Below, piece after piece: positions 47,060 through 55,600 of a DNA stretch of 64,000 nt. The translations under genes were made by a program, and so were the position numbers. The stretch's first letter is position 1, and each line of letters starts with the position of its first letter. The DNA lies in the NCBI GenBank assembly GCA_963705155.1, contig CAVPJC010000017.1, forward strand, positions 372,001-436,000, given 5' to 3'. The notes beneath the pieces are model-generated. The model saw nothing but the letters and a program-made list of their open reading frames with translations. It ran no database searches and was not told the origin of the DNA. The DNA is from CAVPJC01 sp963705155. Its GTDB lineage: Bacteria; Chloroflexota; Anaerolineae; Anaerolineales; UBA4823.

Positions 47060-47128
47060 CCGGTTGATTGTGCCCATGGCGCACCGTTTATTATCCAACG
47101 ATTTTAATTTGCATGGTTCTGGCTTTGC

Positions 47129-47842
47129 ATGGAAGAAGCACTTGGTTTTTTCAGAGCCATTGAGGTCTGGGTTTACCTGTTGCTCGGGCTGGTGGCGCTG
47201 TATTTCATCCGAAAATTTCTCCTGGCGTGGCAAGAGCTGCGCGATGCTGGATTCGGTTTGGAGCGGGAGAATGCCCAGGGGCGGTTGAATTTCGCCGCGA
47301 TTGTGCTGGTGTTATTGTTGGCTATGGCAATTTCGGAATTTGTGATGGTTTCATTTATCGCTCCCAGCATGCCGGGAGCTGAAGCCCTGCCTTCGCCTAC
47401 ATTGGATTTACTGGCGACAGCCACCACCACGCTGCCAGCCTCCGCGCCTGGTTCGCTTGAAACGCTGACCCCGGCAGCAACCTCCTTGCTGCCTGACCTC
47501 GCCGGGCAAGAAAATGGCTGCATCCCGGGGCAGGTGGAGATCACCTCACCGCAGACCGGCAGCGAGATCAGCGGCGCGGTCATTATCACGGGTACGGCGA
47601 ATATTCCAAATTTTGGTTTCTACAAGCTGGAAATGAAACGCGTGGAGGAAACGTCCTGGCTCACCATCCTGGCTGGAAATGAAGTTGCAACCAATGCCAC
47701 GCTGGGCTCGTGGAATGCCAGCCTGCTTTCTCCGGGAGACCACCAATTAGGGCTGGTGCTCACCGATAACCAGGGCCAGATACTGCCCGCATGCATTGTG
47801 CAGGTGCGGGTGACAAATTTATCCGTAACCCCTCAACCATAG
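47129..47842 (+). CDS. Membrane protein with C-terminal Ig-like domain
   Basis: 237 residues. Two membrane helices (AIEVWVYLLLGLVALYFI and FAAIVLVLLLAMAISEFVMV) are followed by a Thr/Pro/Ala-rich stalk and a beta-sandwich (VEITSPQTGSEISGAVIITG to GLVLTDNQGQILPACIVQVR). The domain resembles the Ig-like modules often found at the surface of Gram-positive and Chloroflexota cells. Function unknown. It lies between PNP and a GNAT gene on the same strand. Confidence 0.7.
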   Translation: MEEALGFFRAIEVWVYLLLGLVALYFIRKFLLAWQELRDAGFGLERENAQGRLNFAAIVLVLLLAMAISEFVMVSFIAPSMPGAEALPSPTLDLLATATTTLPASAPGSLETLTPAATSLLPDLAGQENGCIPGQVEITSPQTGSEISGAVIITGTANIPNFGFYKLEMKRVEETSWLTILAGNEVATNATLGSWNASLLSPGDHQLGLVLTDNQGQILPACIVQVRVTNLSVTPQP

Positions 47843-47856
47843 GAAGGCGACCGATC

Positions 47857-48396
47857 ATGCCGGAAATCCAAATTCGACCCGCAATTTCTACCGATATTCC
47901 AATCTTAATGGCCATTGACCACAGTTATACCAGCGATTTCGCCTGGCAAATGGAAATCCAGAGCGATGAAAGCTCGGTGGTGGTCTCGTTTCGCGAGATA
48001 CACCTGCCGCGCTCGGTGCGCGTAGAGTACCCGCGTCCCACGCAATCTCTGGCAGACGATTGGACCCGCCGCGCCGGACTGCTTGTGGCGATGCTGGAAA
48101 GTGACGTTGTCGGCTACATCAGCATGGATTTAAACATTGCGCCGCTGACCACATGGATCACCGACCTGGCCGTCACACGCCGCCAGCGCCGCCAGGGGAT
48201 TGGCAGCGCCCTGGTGCTGGCAGCCCAGGAATGGGCCGAACAGCACGGCTGCCTGCGCCTGCTGCTGGAGATGCAGTCCAAAAACTATTCGGCCATTCAT
48301 ATGGCTCAAAAACTGGGTTTTGATTTTTCCGGATATAACGACCGTTTTTACGCCAATCACGATATTGGCATTTTTTACTCGCGTGCGCTGCGTTAA
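47857..48396 (+). CDS. GNAT-family N-acetyltransferase
   Basis: Start at 47857 (MPEIQIRPAISTDIPILMAI) with GGAAGG upstream. The acetyl-CoA motif is VTRRQRRQGIGSALVLAAQE, and LEMQSKNYSAIHMAQKLGFD is the family motif B. The N-terminal part has the usual first strand and helix. The product is about 179 residues. The target amine is unknown; the family includes RimI-like protein and small-molecule acetyltransferases. Confidence 0.88.
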   Translation: MPEIQIRPAISTDIPILMAIDHSYTSDFAWQMEIQSDESSVVVSFREIHLPRSVRVEYPRPTQSLADDWTRRAGLLVAMLESDVVGYISMDLNIAPLTTWITDLAVTRRQRRQGIGSALVLAAQEWAEQHGCLRLLLEMQSKNYSAIHMAQKLGFDFSGYNDRFYANHDIGIFYSRALR

Positions 48397-48423
48397 TTAA
48401 GGTGTTTCGCCGCTGACCGGACC

Positions 48424-50013
48424 ATGTACAACATTGTTATCGACAGTCTGCGCACACTGAACCAGCTGCTGACGGCGGGCATTGCCATCACCGCCTTTTC
48501 GCTGCTGCTGTACACGCTGACATTTAATTTCCGCGACCGGGTGGCGCGCTCCTTTGCGTTCATCCTGATCTGCGTGGTGATTGTATTTGTGGGGGATGCG
48601 ATCGGGTCGACGACAGTCACACCACCCGGCCTGGAATTCTGGTTGCGGCTGCAGTGGGTGGGGATTAGCTTTCTTCCATCGGCTTATTTGCATTTCTCAG
48701 ACGCACTGCTGGCTACCACGGGGCGGCCTTCGCGCGGGCGCCGCCGCCTGGCGGTACGGATCAGCTACCTGGTGTCGCTGCTCTTCCTCCTGACTCTGCC
48801 GTTTGCCCTGCTGGTTGGACCCCTGGAGCAAAATGTGGACCCCGCTCCCCATCTGCGCCGCACCTGGCTCACCTGGTTGTTCACCCTGTACTACGGCGGC
48901 ATCATGCTTTTCGCAGGGATCAATTTTGTGCGCGCTTACCGCCGCACAACCGCCCGCGCCAGCCGGCGGCGCATGTCGTACCTGCTGATAGGAGCCCTGG
49001 CGCCCGCCCTGGGTTCGTATCCTTACCTGCTTTTTGGGTCAAGCCTGGCAGAGCGCCTGCCGCTGCTTTTCTGGCTGGCAGCCACCGTCAGCAATCTACT
49101 GGTATCAGCGCTGCTGATCGTGATGGCCTATGCGGTGGCGTTTTTCGGCGTTGCCTGGCCCGACCGGGTGGTCAAGCGCCGTCTGTTTAAATGGTTGATG
49201 CGCGGCCCGGTGACGGCCTCAAGCATCCTGGCGATCACCACCCTGGTGCGGCGCGGCGGCGAAGCCCTGGGGCAGGCGTATTCGGCGGCCGTTCCCATCG
49301 TGATGGTTTCCTCTCTGCTGGTATTTGAACATCTCATCACTCTGGCAGCGCCTTACTGGGAACGCTGGCTTTTTCACGGCGGCGACCGCGATAATATTGA
49401 TCTGCTTCAAAAACTGGAGGAGCGCCTGCTGACCTCAAGCGACCTGCGCCAGTTTCTTGAGTCGGTGCTGGCGGCGGCGTGTGACCGGCTGCAGGCTTCC
49501 AGCGCCTTTATTGCCGCCCTGGGGGCGGGCGGGTTGGAGATGGTGGTCACCATCGGTCAGGATGGCTTGCTCGAGAAGGAGGATCTATCGGAAGATATTT
49601 TGCTCAATGTCAGTCAAAATGGTATGGAAAACGGCCTGTTCTCGTGGGGCGATTACTGGCTGGTGCCTTTGTATGAGCAACGGGAGGGCACAGGTGAGCT
49701 GCTGGGGTTGATGTGTATTACCCGCAAGCTAGACCAGACGGTTGATGACGAGCAGCGCGAAGCTCTCTCAATCCTGTCAAGGCGGGCGGCCCAGGCGCTG
49801 GATGACCGCCGCATGCAGCAGCAGTTATTCAGTTCGATTGAGGCTTTGACCCCGGAAGTTGAGCTGATCCAAAATTTGCGGGCGGCAACCCGGTATGGGG
49901 AAGGCCCGGCGCTCACAGAGGTGCTCACCCGCGCCGATGCGCCGATTGAACAGGGCAAGCTATCGGCATGGGTGAAAGACGCCCTGACGCATTACTGGGG
50001 GGGCCAAAACTAA
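48424..50013 (+). CDS. 7TM (HisKA_7TM-like) sensor with GAF domain, no kinase
   Basis: 529 residues. Seven or eight hydrophobic helices occupy about residues 10-240 (AGIAITAFSLLLYTLTFN, LEFWLRLQWVGISFLPSAYL, LTWLFTLYYGGIMLFAGINF). A GAF-like domain follows (about 325-455, SDLRQFLESVLAAACDRLQA). No histidine kinase, ATPase or GGDEF domain is present, so the output must pass to a partner. It is followed within 15 bp by a helix-turn-helix-like gene and then an S1 gene, which may be partners in one operon. Confidence 0.8.
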   Translation: MYNIVIDSLRTLNQLLTAGIAITAFSLLLYTLTFNFRDRVARSFAFILICVVIVFVGDAIGSTTVTPPGLEFWLRLQWVGISFLPSAYLHFSDALLATTGRPSRGRRRLAVRISYLVSLLFLLTLPFALLVGPLEQNVDPAPHLRRTWLTWLFTLYYGGIMLFAGINFVRAYRRTTARASRRRMSYLLIGALAPALGSYPYLLFGSSLAERLPLLFWLAATVSNLLVSALLIVMAYAVAFFGVAWPDRVVKRRLFKWLMRGPVTASSILAITTLVRRGGEALGQAYSAAVPIVMVSSLLVFEHLITLAAPYWERWLFHGGDRDNIDLLQKLEERLLTSSDLRQFLESVLAAACDRLQASSAFIAALGAGGLEMVVTIGQDGLLEKEDLSEDILLNVSQNGMENGLFSWGDYWLVPLYEQREGTGELLGLMCITRKLDQTVDDEQREALSILSRRAAQALDDRRMQQQLFSSIEALTPEVELIQNLRAATRYGEGPALTEVLTRADAPIEQGKLSAWVKDALTHYWGGQN

Positions 50014-50027
50014 CCGAAAGCCCATTG

Positions 50028-50387
50028 ATGGATATGCAAATCGTCCAGCAGGCCATGCAGGAACATGAAGGCAACCCGACCAATGCCCTGCGGTCGATCC
50101 TTCGCCAGGCCATCGAGCACGTTCGCCCGGAAGGCGAACGGCGCTTTACCGGCGAATGGATCCTCTACAATATTCTGGAATTAAAATTCATGGAAGGGCG
50201 CAAAGTACGCGAGGTGGCGCTGCGGCTGGCAATGTCGGAAGCCGACCTGTATCGCAAACAACGTGTGGCTATCGAAGCTGTGGCTGACGCCATGCTGGAG
50301 ATGGAACACAGCGCCATTGAAAAACAAACCATGGCGGTGGATCTTACCGCCGAAGATGTTAATTCAGATCACATAAGGTGGGCTTAA
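50028..50387 (+). CDS. Small helical, HTH-like protein
   Basis: About 119 residues from ATG 50028. It is all-helical by pattern (MQEHEGNPTNALRSILRQAI, FTGEWILYNILELKFMEGRK) and has a possible helix-turn-helix (VREVALRLAMSEADLYRKQR). The gene is compact between the 7TM-GAF sensor and the S1 protein, overlapping the latter start by one nucleotide (TAATG). A DNA- or RNA-binding output for the kinase-less sensor is a reasonable guess only. Confidence 0.65.
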   Translation: MDMQIVQQAMQEHEGNPTNALRSILRQAIEHVRPEGERRFTGEWILYNILELKFMEGRKVREVALRLAMSEADLYRKQRVAIEAVADAMLEMEHSAIEKQTMAVDLTAEDVNSDHIRWA

Positions 50388-51370
50388 TGGTGAATAGACA
50401 CGATTCAAAGGTCTATCGAGATCTGCAGGGGGGGCCTCCGCCTCTGGATGAGAGCTGGTGGGAAGCTGTGCTCATGCAAGAGGATGAACGCCAAAACCAC
50501 GCCGCACAGCAAAAAAGTGCTGCGCCGGTCAAAGAAAGCAAACCCGCCGGCCCCAGGCAGACCAATGACTTGATCAAAGTAGATTGGGACCTGGCCATGC
50601 AGGTTTACGAGCAAGACCAGGCCATCAATCTGCTGGTTACAGGCTGTAACAGGGGAGGTCTGCTGGTGACCGGCGACGGGCTGCAGGGTTTTGTGCCTGT
50701 GTCACACCTGGTGGATATTCCCGCAGACAAGGTTGGGGTGGACCACGAAGACGCTCTGCAGAACTACGCCGGTCGGGAGCTTCTATTAAAAATCATTGAA
50801 TGTGACCAGGAGCGCGGGCGGGTGGTTTTTTCGGAGCGCGCCGCTCTGGCAAAGGCTGGCAGCCGCAATGAGCTGCTTTCAGAGCTCCAGCCGGGCATGT
50901 GTGTGCATGGCACGGTCACCAATATTACCGATTTCGGCGTTTTTGTGGACCTGGGCGGGGTGGAAGGCCTGGTGCACGTCTCAGAAATATCGTGGGGACG
51001 CGTACGCCATCCTTCGGATGTGGTCCACTACAACGAAGTGGTGAATGTGCATGTGATCAACGTGGAGCCAGACCGGTCACGCGTGGCGCTCAGCATCAAG
51101 CGCCTGTATCCCAACCCGTGGGCCACTGCCGAGGCGCGCTATTCGCCCGGGCAGGTGGTGGAGGCGATTGTCACCAGCATTGTGCCCTTCGGCGCTTTTG
51201 CCCGGTTGGAAGAAGGACTGGATGGTCTGATCCATGTCTCTGAGATGGTGCAGGATGGACATCCGGTGCCTCCGGACGTGCTGCTGTGCGAGGGCCAGTC
51301 GGTGCGGGTGCGGGTGCTGCAGGTGGATGCCTCGCGCCAGCGGCTGGGTCTGAGCCTGGCGATCGACTGA
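50387..51370 (+). CDS. S1-domain RNA-binding protein (ribosomal S1-like)
   Basis: 328 residues. Three OB-fold S1 repeats are visible: one at about 80-150 (INLLVTGCNRGGLLVTGDGL), one at about 165-235 (GMCVHGTVTNITDFGVFVDL, GLVHVSEISWGRV) and one at about 250-325 (GQVVEAIVTSIVPFGAFARL, GLIHVSEM). A polar N-terminus of about 60 residues precedes them. Short S1 proteins of this kind serve translation initiation or RNA turnover. A hairpin follows the stop. Confidence 0.88.
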   Translation: MVNRHDSKVYRDLQGGPPPLDESWWEAVLMQEDERQNHAAQQKSAAPVKESKPAGPRQTNDLIKVDWDLAMQVYEQDQAINLLVTGCNRGGLLVTGDGLQGFVPVSHLVDIPADKVGVDHEDALQNYAGRELLLKIIECDQERGRVVFSERAALAKAGSRNELLSELQPGMCVHGTVTNITDFGVFVDLGGVEGLVHVSEISWGRVRHPSDVVHYNEVVNVHVINVEPDRSRVALSIKRLYPNPWATAEARYSPGQVVEAIVTSIVPFGAFARLEEGLDGLIHVSEMVQDGHPVPPDVLLCEGQSVRVRVLQVDASRQRLGLSLAID

Positions 51371-51387
51371 GCGGGCAAGGTTTAGTG

Positions 51388-51418
51388 CGGCTGCGTGGGA
51401 GGCATTAACACGCAGCCG
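51388..51418 (+). terminator. Hairpin after the S1 gene
   Basis: Perfect 10-bp stem (51388-51397 with 51409-51418), 11-nt loop, no T-run. It is a possible weak terminator or mRNA end structure ahead of comEA. Confidence 0.5.
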
Positions 51419-51441
51419 TGGGATCGATACAGGGTGGGCCG

Positions 51442-52020
51442 ATGAGATTTTCCTGGGCCGCAGCCTGGCCTGTTTTGTTTGGCGTGCTGATCGGGCTGCT
51501 GGCAGCCGGTGTTCTGCTGCTTGCCAGCGCCCCGCCGCGCGGCGGGGCGGTGCTGCTGCTGCCGCCGCCTACCCCGGCGCCGCTGCTGGTACATGTGGCC
51601 GGGGCGGTGGCAAAACCCGGGGTGGTGGCCCTGGCGCGGGGAAGCCGCGCTCAGGATGCCGTACAGGCCGCCGGCGGCTTGCTGCCAGACGCCGACAGCG
51701 CGGCCCTCAACCTGGCGGCTTTGCTGGAAGACGGGCAGCGCTTGAATGTGCCTTATAAGGTTGGGACGCCGCCTGCCGATGCCGTGCGGGGCGGCGGCGC
51801 CATCCCCCTCGCCGGCCCGGGCGGGTTGGTCAACCTCAACACCGCCACGCAGGAAGAGTTGGAGAGCCTGCCCGAAATTGGCCCGGTGACGGCGGAAGCC
51901 ATCCTCGCTTACCGCGCCGCCAACGGCGCCTTTGGGAGCATCGAGGCCATCCAGGACGTGGATGGGATTGGCCCGGGGATTTTCGAGAAGATCAAAGACC
52001 TGATCACGGTGGGAGATTGA
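51442..52020 (+). CDS. comEA: ComEA-like DNA-binding competence protein
   Basis: Start at 51442 (MRFSWAAAWPVLF). An N-terminal membrane helix (PVLFGVLIGLLAAGVLLLA) is followed by an SLBB domain (LLVHVAGAVAKPGVVALARG) and a C-terminal double helix-hairpin-helix (VNLNTATQEELESLPEIGPV, then IQDVDGIGPGIFEKIKDLI). This is the full receptor architecture that binds incoming double-stranded DNA during transformation. A comEC partner is not in the window. Confidence 0.92.
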   Translation: MRFSWAAAWPVLFGVLIGLLAAGVLLLASAPPRGGAVLLLPPPTPAPLLVHVAGAVAKPGVVALARGSRAQDAVQAAGGLLPDADSAALNLAALLEDGQRLNVPYKVGTPPADAVRGGGAIPLAGPGGLVNLNTATQEELESLPEIGPVTAEAILAYRAANGAFGSIEAIQDVDGIGPGIFEKIKDLITVGD

Positions 52021-52023
52021 GCC

Positions 52024-52909
52024 CTATTCCTGCGCCAGGCGGCGGTTCGCCAACTGGATGTATTCGGCGCAGGTGTCATACCCCAGGTAATGCCGTCCGG
52101 CGGTTTTTGCCGCCAGGCAGGTGGTGCCGCTGCCGGCGAAGGGATCCAAAACAACATCCCCTTTGAAGGTAAATAACTGGATCAGGCGGTTAGGCAGCTC
52201 CTCAGGAAAAGGCGCGGGGTGGCCAATTTTGCGCGCCGGCACAGCGGGGAAGCTCCACACGCTTTTCGTCCACTCGAGAAACTGCTCACGCGTGATTGTG
52301 TTTTCCCGGCCGACGCACTTCACGGCGGAAGCTGCCCTTCGAGAATATCAGGATGTATTCGTGCACATCGCGCAGCACCGGGTTGGAGGCCGATTGCCAG
52401 CTGCCCCAGGCGGTGGAAGGGCTGGAGCTGGCTGCCTTGTTCCAGATCACCTCGCCGCGCATCAGGTAGCCCAGCTCCAGCATCTGGTCAATGATGTAAA
52501 TATGCAGCGGGATATAAGGCTTGCGCCCCAGGTTGGCCACATTGATGCAGGCCCGCCCGCCCGGGGCAAGGACGCGGTAGGTTTCCGCCCACACACGCCG
52601 CAGCAGCCCCAGGTATTCTTCCGGGTTCAGGTCTTCATCGTACTCTTTTTGAGCGTTGTAGGGCGGGGAAGTGACCATCAGGTGCACGCTGCCATCCGGC
52701 AGCTCATCCATCGACTCGCTGGATTTGCAGTAGAGCTGATCCAAAATCTCAGGCGGCGCCGGGTTTTCGACATCCGCTGCGTCCGGGGCGTTATCCTGTT
52801 CCTGGTACAGGCGGCTGGCGTAGAAGGCGCGCGCATCGTGGCTGATGCGCCCGGGGGTGCCAAAGGCGCTGGTGTGGGTGCCGTTGCGTTTGCGGGCGGG
52901 TCTGGGCAT
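52024..52909 (-). CDS. Beta-class site-specific DNA methyltransferase, frameshifted
   Basis: The order is motif IV first (VHLMVTSPPYNAQ) and motif I last (DVVLDPFAGSGTTCLAA), the beta permutation of N6-adenine or N4-cytosine methylases. One break near 52310 joins 52286-52909 to 52024-52323; the join FSKGSFRRE / REQFLEWTKSVWSF reads naturally. The sequence TSPPYN does not decide the base methylated. There is no endonuclease next to it, so it may be a solitary regulator or housekeeping methylase. It converges on comEA with a 3-bp gap. Confidence 0.85.
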
Positions 52910-52945
52910 TTATTTCCGGGAGTTCGGTGATAAAATCGTAGACCT

Positions 52946-52974
52946 ATAGCTGACAGCCATCTGCTTTCAGCTAT
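52946..52974. repeat. Inverted repeat in a divergent promoter gap
   Basis: ATAGCTGA (52946-52953) and TCAGCTAT (52967-52974) form a perfect 8-bp inverted repeat with a 13-bp spacer. It lies between the divergent methylase and thrC genes and has no T-run, so an operator is more likely than a terminator. Confidence 0.4.
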
Positions 52975-53049
52975 CAGATAAGATGGTGCAATCATAAATC
53001 AACACACTGAAAACGACAACATCAATCTCAGTTTGGGGTAAAAACGCCT

Positions 53050-54102
53050 ATGTCTTATTCCGGTTTACTTGCCCGCTACGGCTCGCTGTTGGATCTGCCC
53101 GCCCACACGAAAACCGTGACCCTGCTGGAGGGCAACACGCCGTTCATCCCGGCCCCGCGTTTAGCCGAGGACATGGGCGGCGGGTTTGAGCTGTATATCA
53201 AGTTCGAAGGCTTGAACCCCACCGGCTCGTTCAAAGACCGCGGCATGACGGCCGCCATCGGCGAGGCCGCCGGGCGGGGGGTGCAGGCAGTGATCTGCGC
53301 CTCCACCGGCAACACGGCGGCTTCAGCGGCGGCCTATGCCGCCCGGGCCGGGCTGCGGGCGATTGTGCTCATTCCGGAGGGCAAGGTGGCGGCCGGAAAG
53401 CTGGCCGGTGCAGTGGCCTACGGGGCGCAGGTGGTGCAGGTGCTGGGCTCTTTCGATGACGCCCTGAGCCTGGTGGTGGCGATCACCCAGAAGCACGCCA
53501 TTGCCCTGGTGAACTCGCTCAACCCCTACCGCCTGGAGGGACAAAAGACAGCCGCCTTTGAAATCTGCGACGTGCTGGGCAGCGCCCCCGACCTGCTGTG
53601 CCTGCCGGTGGGCAATGCCGGGAATATCACTTCTTACTGGATGGGCTTCCAGCAGTATCACGCCATCAAGGGCAGCGGGCTGCCGCGCATCCTGGGGGTG
53701 CAAGCAGCCGGCGCTGCGCCGCTTGTGCTGGGTCACCCGGTGGACAAGCCCGAAACGGTTGCAACTGCCATCCGCATCGGCCGGCCGGCGCGCGGCGAGC
53801 AGGCCCTGCAGGCCGCCGAAGAATCGGGCGGGCGCATCATCGCCGCCAGCGACGAGGATATCCTTGCCATGCAGCGCCGCCTGGCACAGGAGGGCATCTG
53901 GGTCGAGCCGGCTTCGGCTGCCGGGTTGGCCGGGCTGGCCAACGAGGTGCGCGCTCGGGGAGCTGGACCTCAAGGGCCAGCGCGTGGTGGCGATCTGCAC
54001 CGGGCACGGGCTCAAAGACCCGGATATCATCACCAAACACATGCTGCGCGCCCGTCGTCCTGCCGCCCGATCTGGGCGCGCTGGAAGACGCCATACTGCT
54101 AA
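53050..54102 (+). CDS. thrC: Threonine synthase, frameshifted near the end
   Basis: The PLP lysine is in NPTGSFKDRGM (about residue 68), the phosphate-binding loop is ICASTGNTAASAAAYAARAG, and NPYRLEGQKTAAFEI and LCLPVGNAGNITSYW are further family blocks. It makes threonine from O-phosphohomoserine. The body is one frame to about 53955. Then the frame shifts (DLKGQRVVAICTGHGLKDPD) and shifts again near 54055 (VVLPPDLGALEDAIL). The total of about 350 residues is normal for the bacterial short form. The convergent neighbour is a Cys/Met lyase-like gene. Confidence 0.9.
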   Translation: MSYSGLLARYGSLLDLPAHTKTVTLLEGNTPFIPAPRLAEDMGGGFELYIKFEGLNPTGSFKDRGMTAAIGEAAGRGVQAVICASTGNTAASAAAYAARAGLRAIVLIPEGKVAAGKLAGAVAYGAQVVQVLGSFDDALSLVVAITQKHAIALVNSLNPYRLEGQKTAAFEICDVLGSAPDLLCLPVGNAGNITSYWMGFQQYHAIKGSGLPRILGVQAAGAAPLVLGHPVDKPETVATAIRIGRPARGEQALQAAEESGGRIIAASDEDILAMQRRLAQEGIWVEPASAAGLAGLANEVRARGAGPQGPARGGDLHRARAQRPGYHHQTHAARPSSCRPIWARWKTPYC

Positions 54103-54180
54103 TCGTAAGGGCGAAGGTCTGCAACCCTGCATCTTACAGAGCAATCTCGCATTTACAAAGACCCGCCCCTGACGAGCAGC

Positions 54181-55575
54181 TCAGGCCAGCGCCTGGTCGA
54201 GATCGGCAATGATGTCGGCTGGGTGTTCGCCACCGATGCTCAGGCGGATCAGGTTATCGGGCAGGGCCGCCAGAGCGCGCCCGGCTTCGCCCTGCTGCTG
54301 GTGGGTGGAGATGGACGGGATGGTGGCAATGGTCTTGATGCGCCCCAGGTCGGTGGCCCGCCAGACCAGCTGGAGCCGGTCGAAGACGCGCCGGGCCGCG
54401 GCGTGACCGCCGCGCACGGTGAAGCCCATCAACGTGCTGTAGCGGTTCACCGGCCCGCCGTAATCCTCCTCAGCATCCACCAGCCACATGTAGCGCGAGG
54501 CCACGCCGTATTCGGCGGTGCTTTCCAGCCCGGGATAATTGACCGCCTCGACACCCGGGTGCTGCAAGAGGAACCTGGCCACCTGCATGGCGCTGCGGCT
54601 GCCGGCATCCATGCGCAGGCGCAGGGTGCGCAGGTCGTTGAGCGTCATCAGGGCATTGAACGGGCTCAGGCTGGGGCCGTAGTCGCGGAATGGCAGCAGT
54701 TTCACATACGCGGCAAAGTTCTGGCGCAGCTCGTCCGGGCCAAATTTGCTGGTGATGGCATGGCGGGCTACCAGGGCCCCGGCAATGGCAAAACCGCTGG
54801 TTGCCATGCTCTTGCTCACCGAGTGCACCACGATATCGGCGCCGTGCAGCAGGGGCCTCATCAGGGCGGGGGTCGCCACGGTCGAATCGACGATCAGCGG
54901 TATCTCATGGCTGTGAGCCAGCTCCGCCAGCCGGGCGATATCGAAGACCGCCAGCCCGGGGTTGCTGGGCATCTCGCCGTACACAAAACGGGTGTTTTCA
55001 TCGATTTTTGAAGCCCATTCATCCAGATCCAGCGGATCACGCACCCAGCGCACATCCACGCCGCGTTCCACACCGTAGCGCTGCTGGAATAGCATGAAGC
55101 TGCCGCCGTACAGGCGGGCGCATGCGACAAAGTTCATACGCTCCGGGCGGTTCTGACCCTGTTCGGAGAGCGTCAGGAAGGGGTTGGTAGCCATGAACAC
55201 CGCCGCCGCACCCGACCCGGTGGCGCAGGCGCTGGCCTCAACATCCAGGCCATAGCTCTCCAGCAGCGCAAGAGTCTCTTCCAGGTAATGCACCGTCGGG
55301 TTGGCAATGCGCGAATAGGTCCAGGAGGGCATCAGGTAAGCCAGAGCGGCTTCCATGTGGTCGCTGTTTTCAAAAGCCTGCGCCGGGCTGAAATAACCCG
55401 GTTCCTGCAGGCTGCCCTGGTTAGCCAGGGCGGCTTGCAGCCCGTAGATGCCGCGCACGGCGATGGTATCGAATTTCATCTGGCGCATGCGGCTGCGCTC
55501 GGCGGCTTCGGCAGCGATCATCTGGGCGCCGCGCTGCACGTACATTTCAACACCGGGGATTTGGATGGTATCCAT
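54181..55575 (-). CDS. Cys/Met-metabolism PLP enzyme (O-acetylhomoserine sulfhydrylase/methionine-lyase type)
   Basis: 464 residues. The PLP lysine is in ADIVVHSVSKSMATSGFAIA. Other family blocks are YSRIANPTVHYLEETLALLE, ASACATGSGAAAVFMATNPF, IPLIVDSTVATPALMRPLLH and the C-terminal LIRLSIGGEHPADIIADLDQ. It is longer than usual at the N-terminus (about 60 extra residues). The subfamily cannot be assigned: cystathionine gamma-synthase, OAH sulfhydrylase and gamma-lyase share this fold. It is co-directional with the tyrosine phenol-lyase family gene 26 bp upstream, so a lyase role in amino-acid breakdown is plausible. Confidence 0.88.
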   Translation of the reverse strand: MDTIQIPGVEMYVQRGAQMIAAEAAERSRMRQMKFDTIAVRGIYGLQAALANQGSLQEPGYFSPAQAFENSDHMEAALAYLMPSWTYSRIANPTVHYLEETLALLESYGLDVEASACATGSGAAAVFMATNPFLTLSEQGQNRPERMNFVACARLYGGSFMLFQQRYGVERGVDVRWVRDPLDLDEWASKIDENTRFVYGEMPSNPGLAVFDIARLAELAHSHEIPLIVDSTVATPALMRPLLHGADIVVHSVSKSMATSGFAIAGALVARHAITSKFGPDELRQNFAAYVKLLPFRDYGPSLSPFNALMTLNDLRTLRLRMDAGSRSAMQVARFLLQHPGVEAVNYPGLESTAEYGVASRYMWLVDAEEDYGGPVNRYSTLMGFTVRGGHAAARRVFDRLQLVWRATDLGRIKTIATIPSISTHQQQGEAGRALAALPDNLIRLSIGGEHPADIIADLDQALA

Positions 55576-55600
55576 TCGTCTCCTGAATTATGATCTTTGG

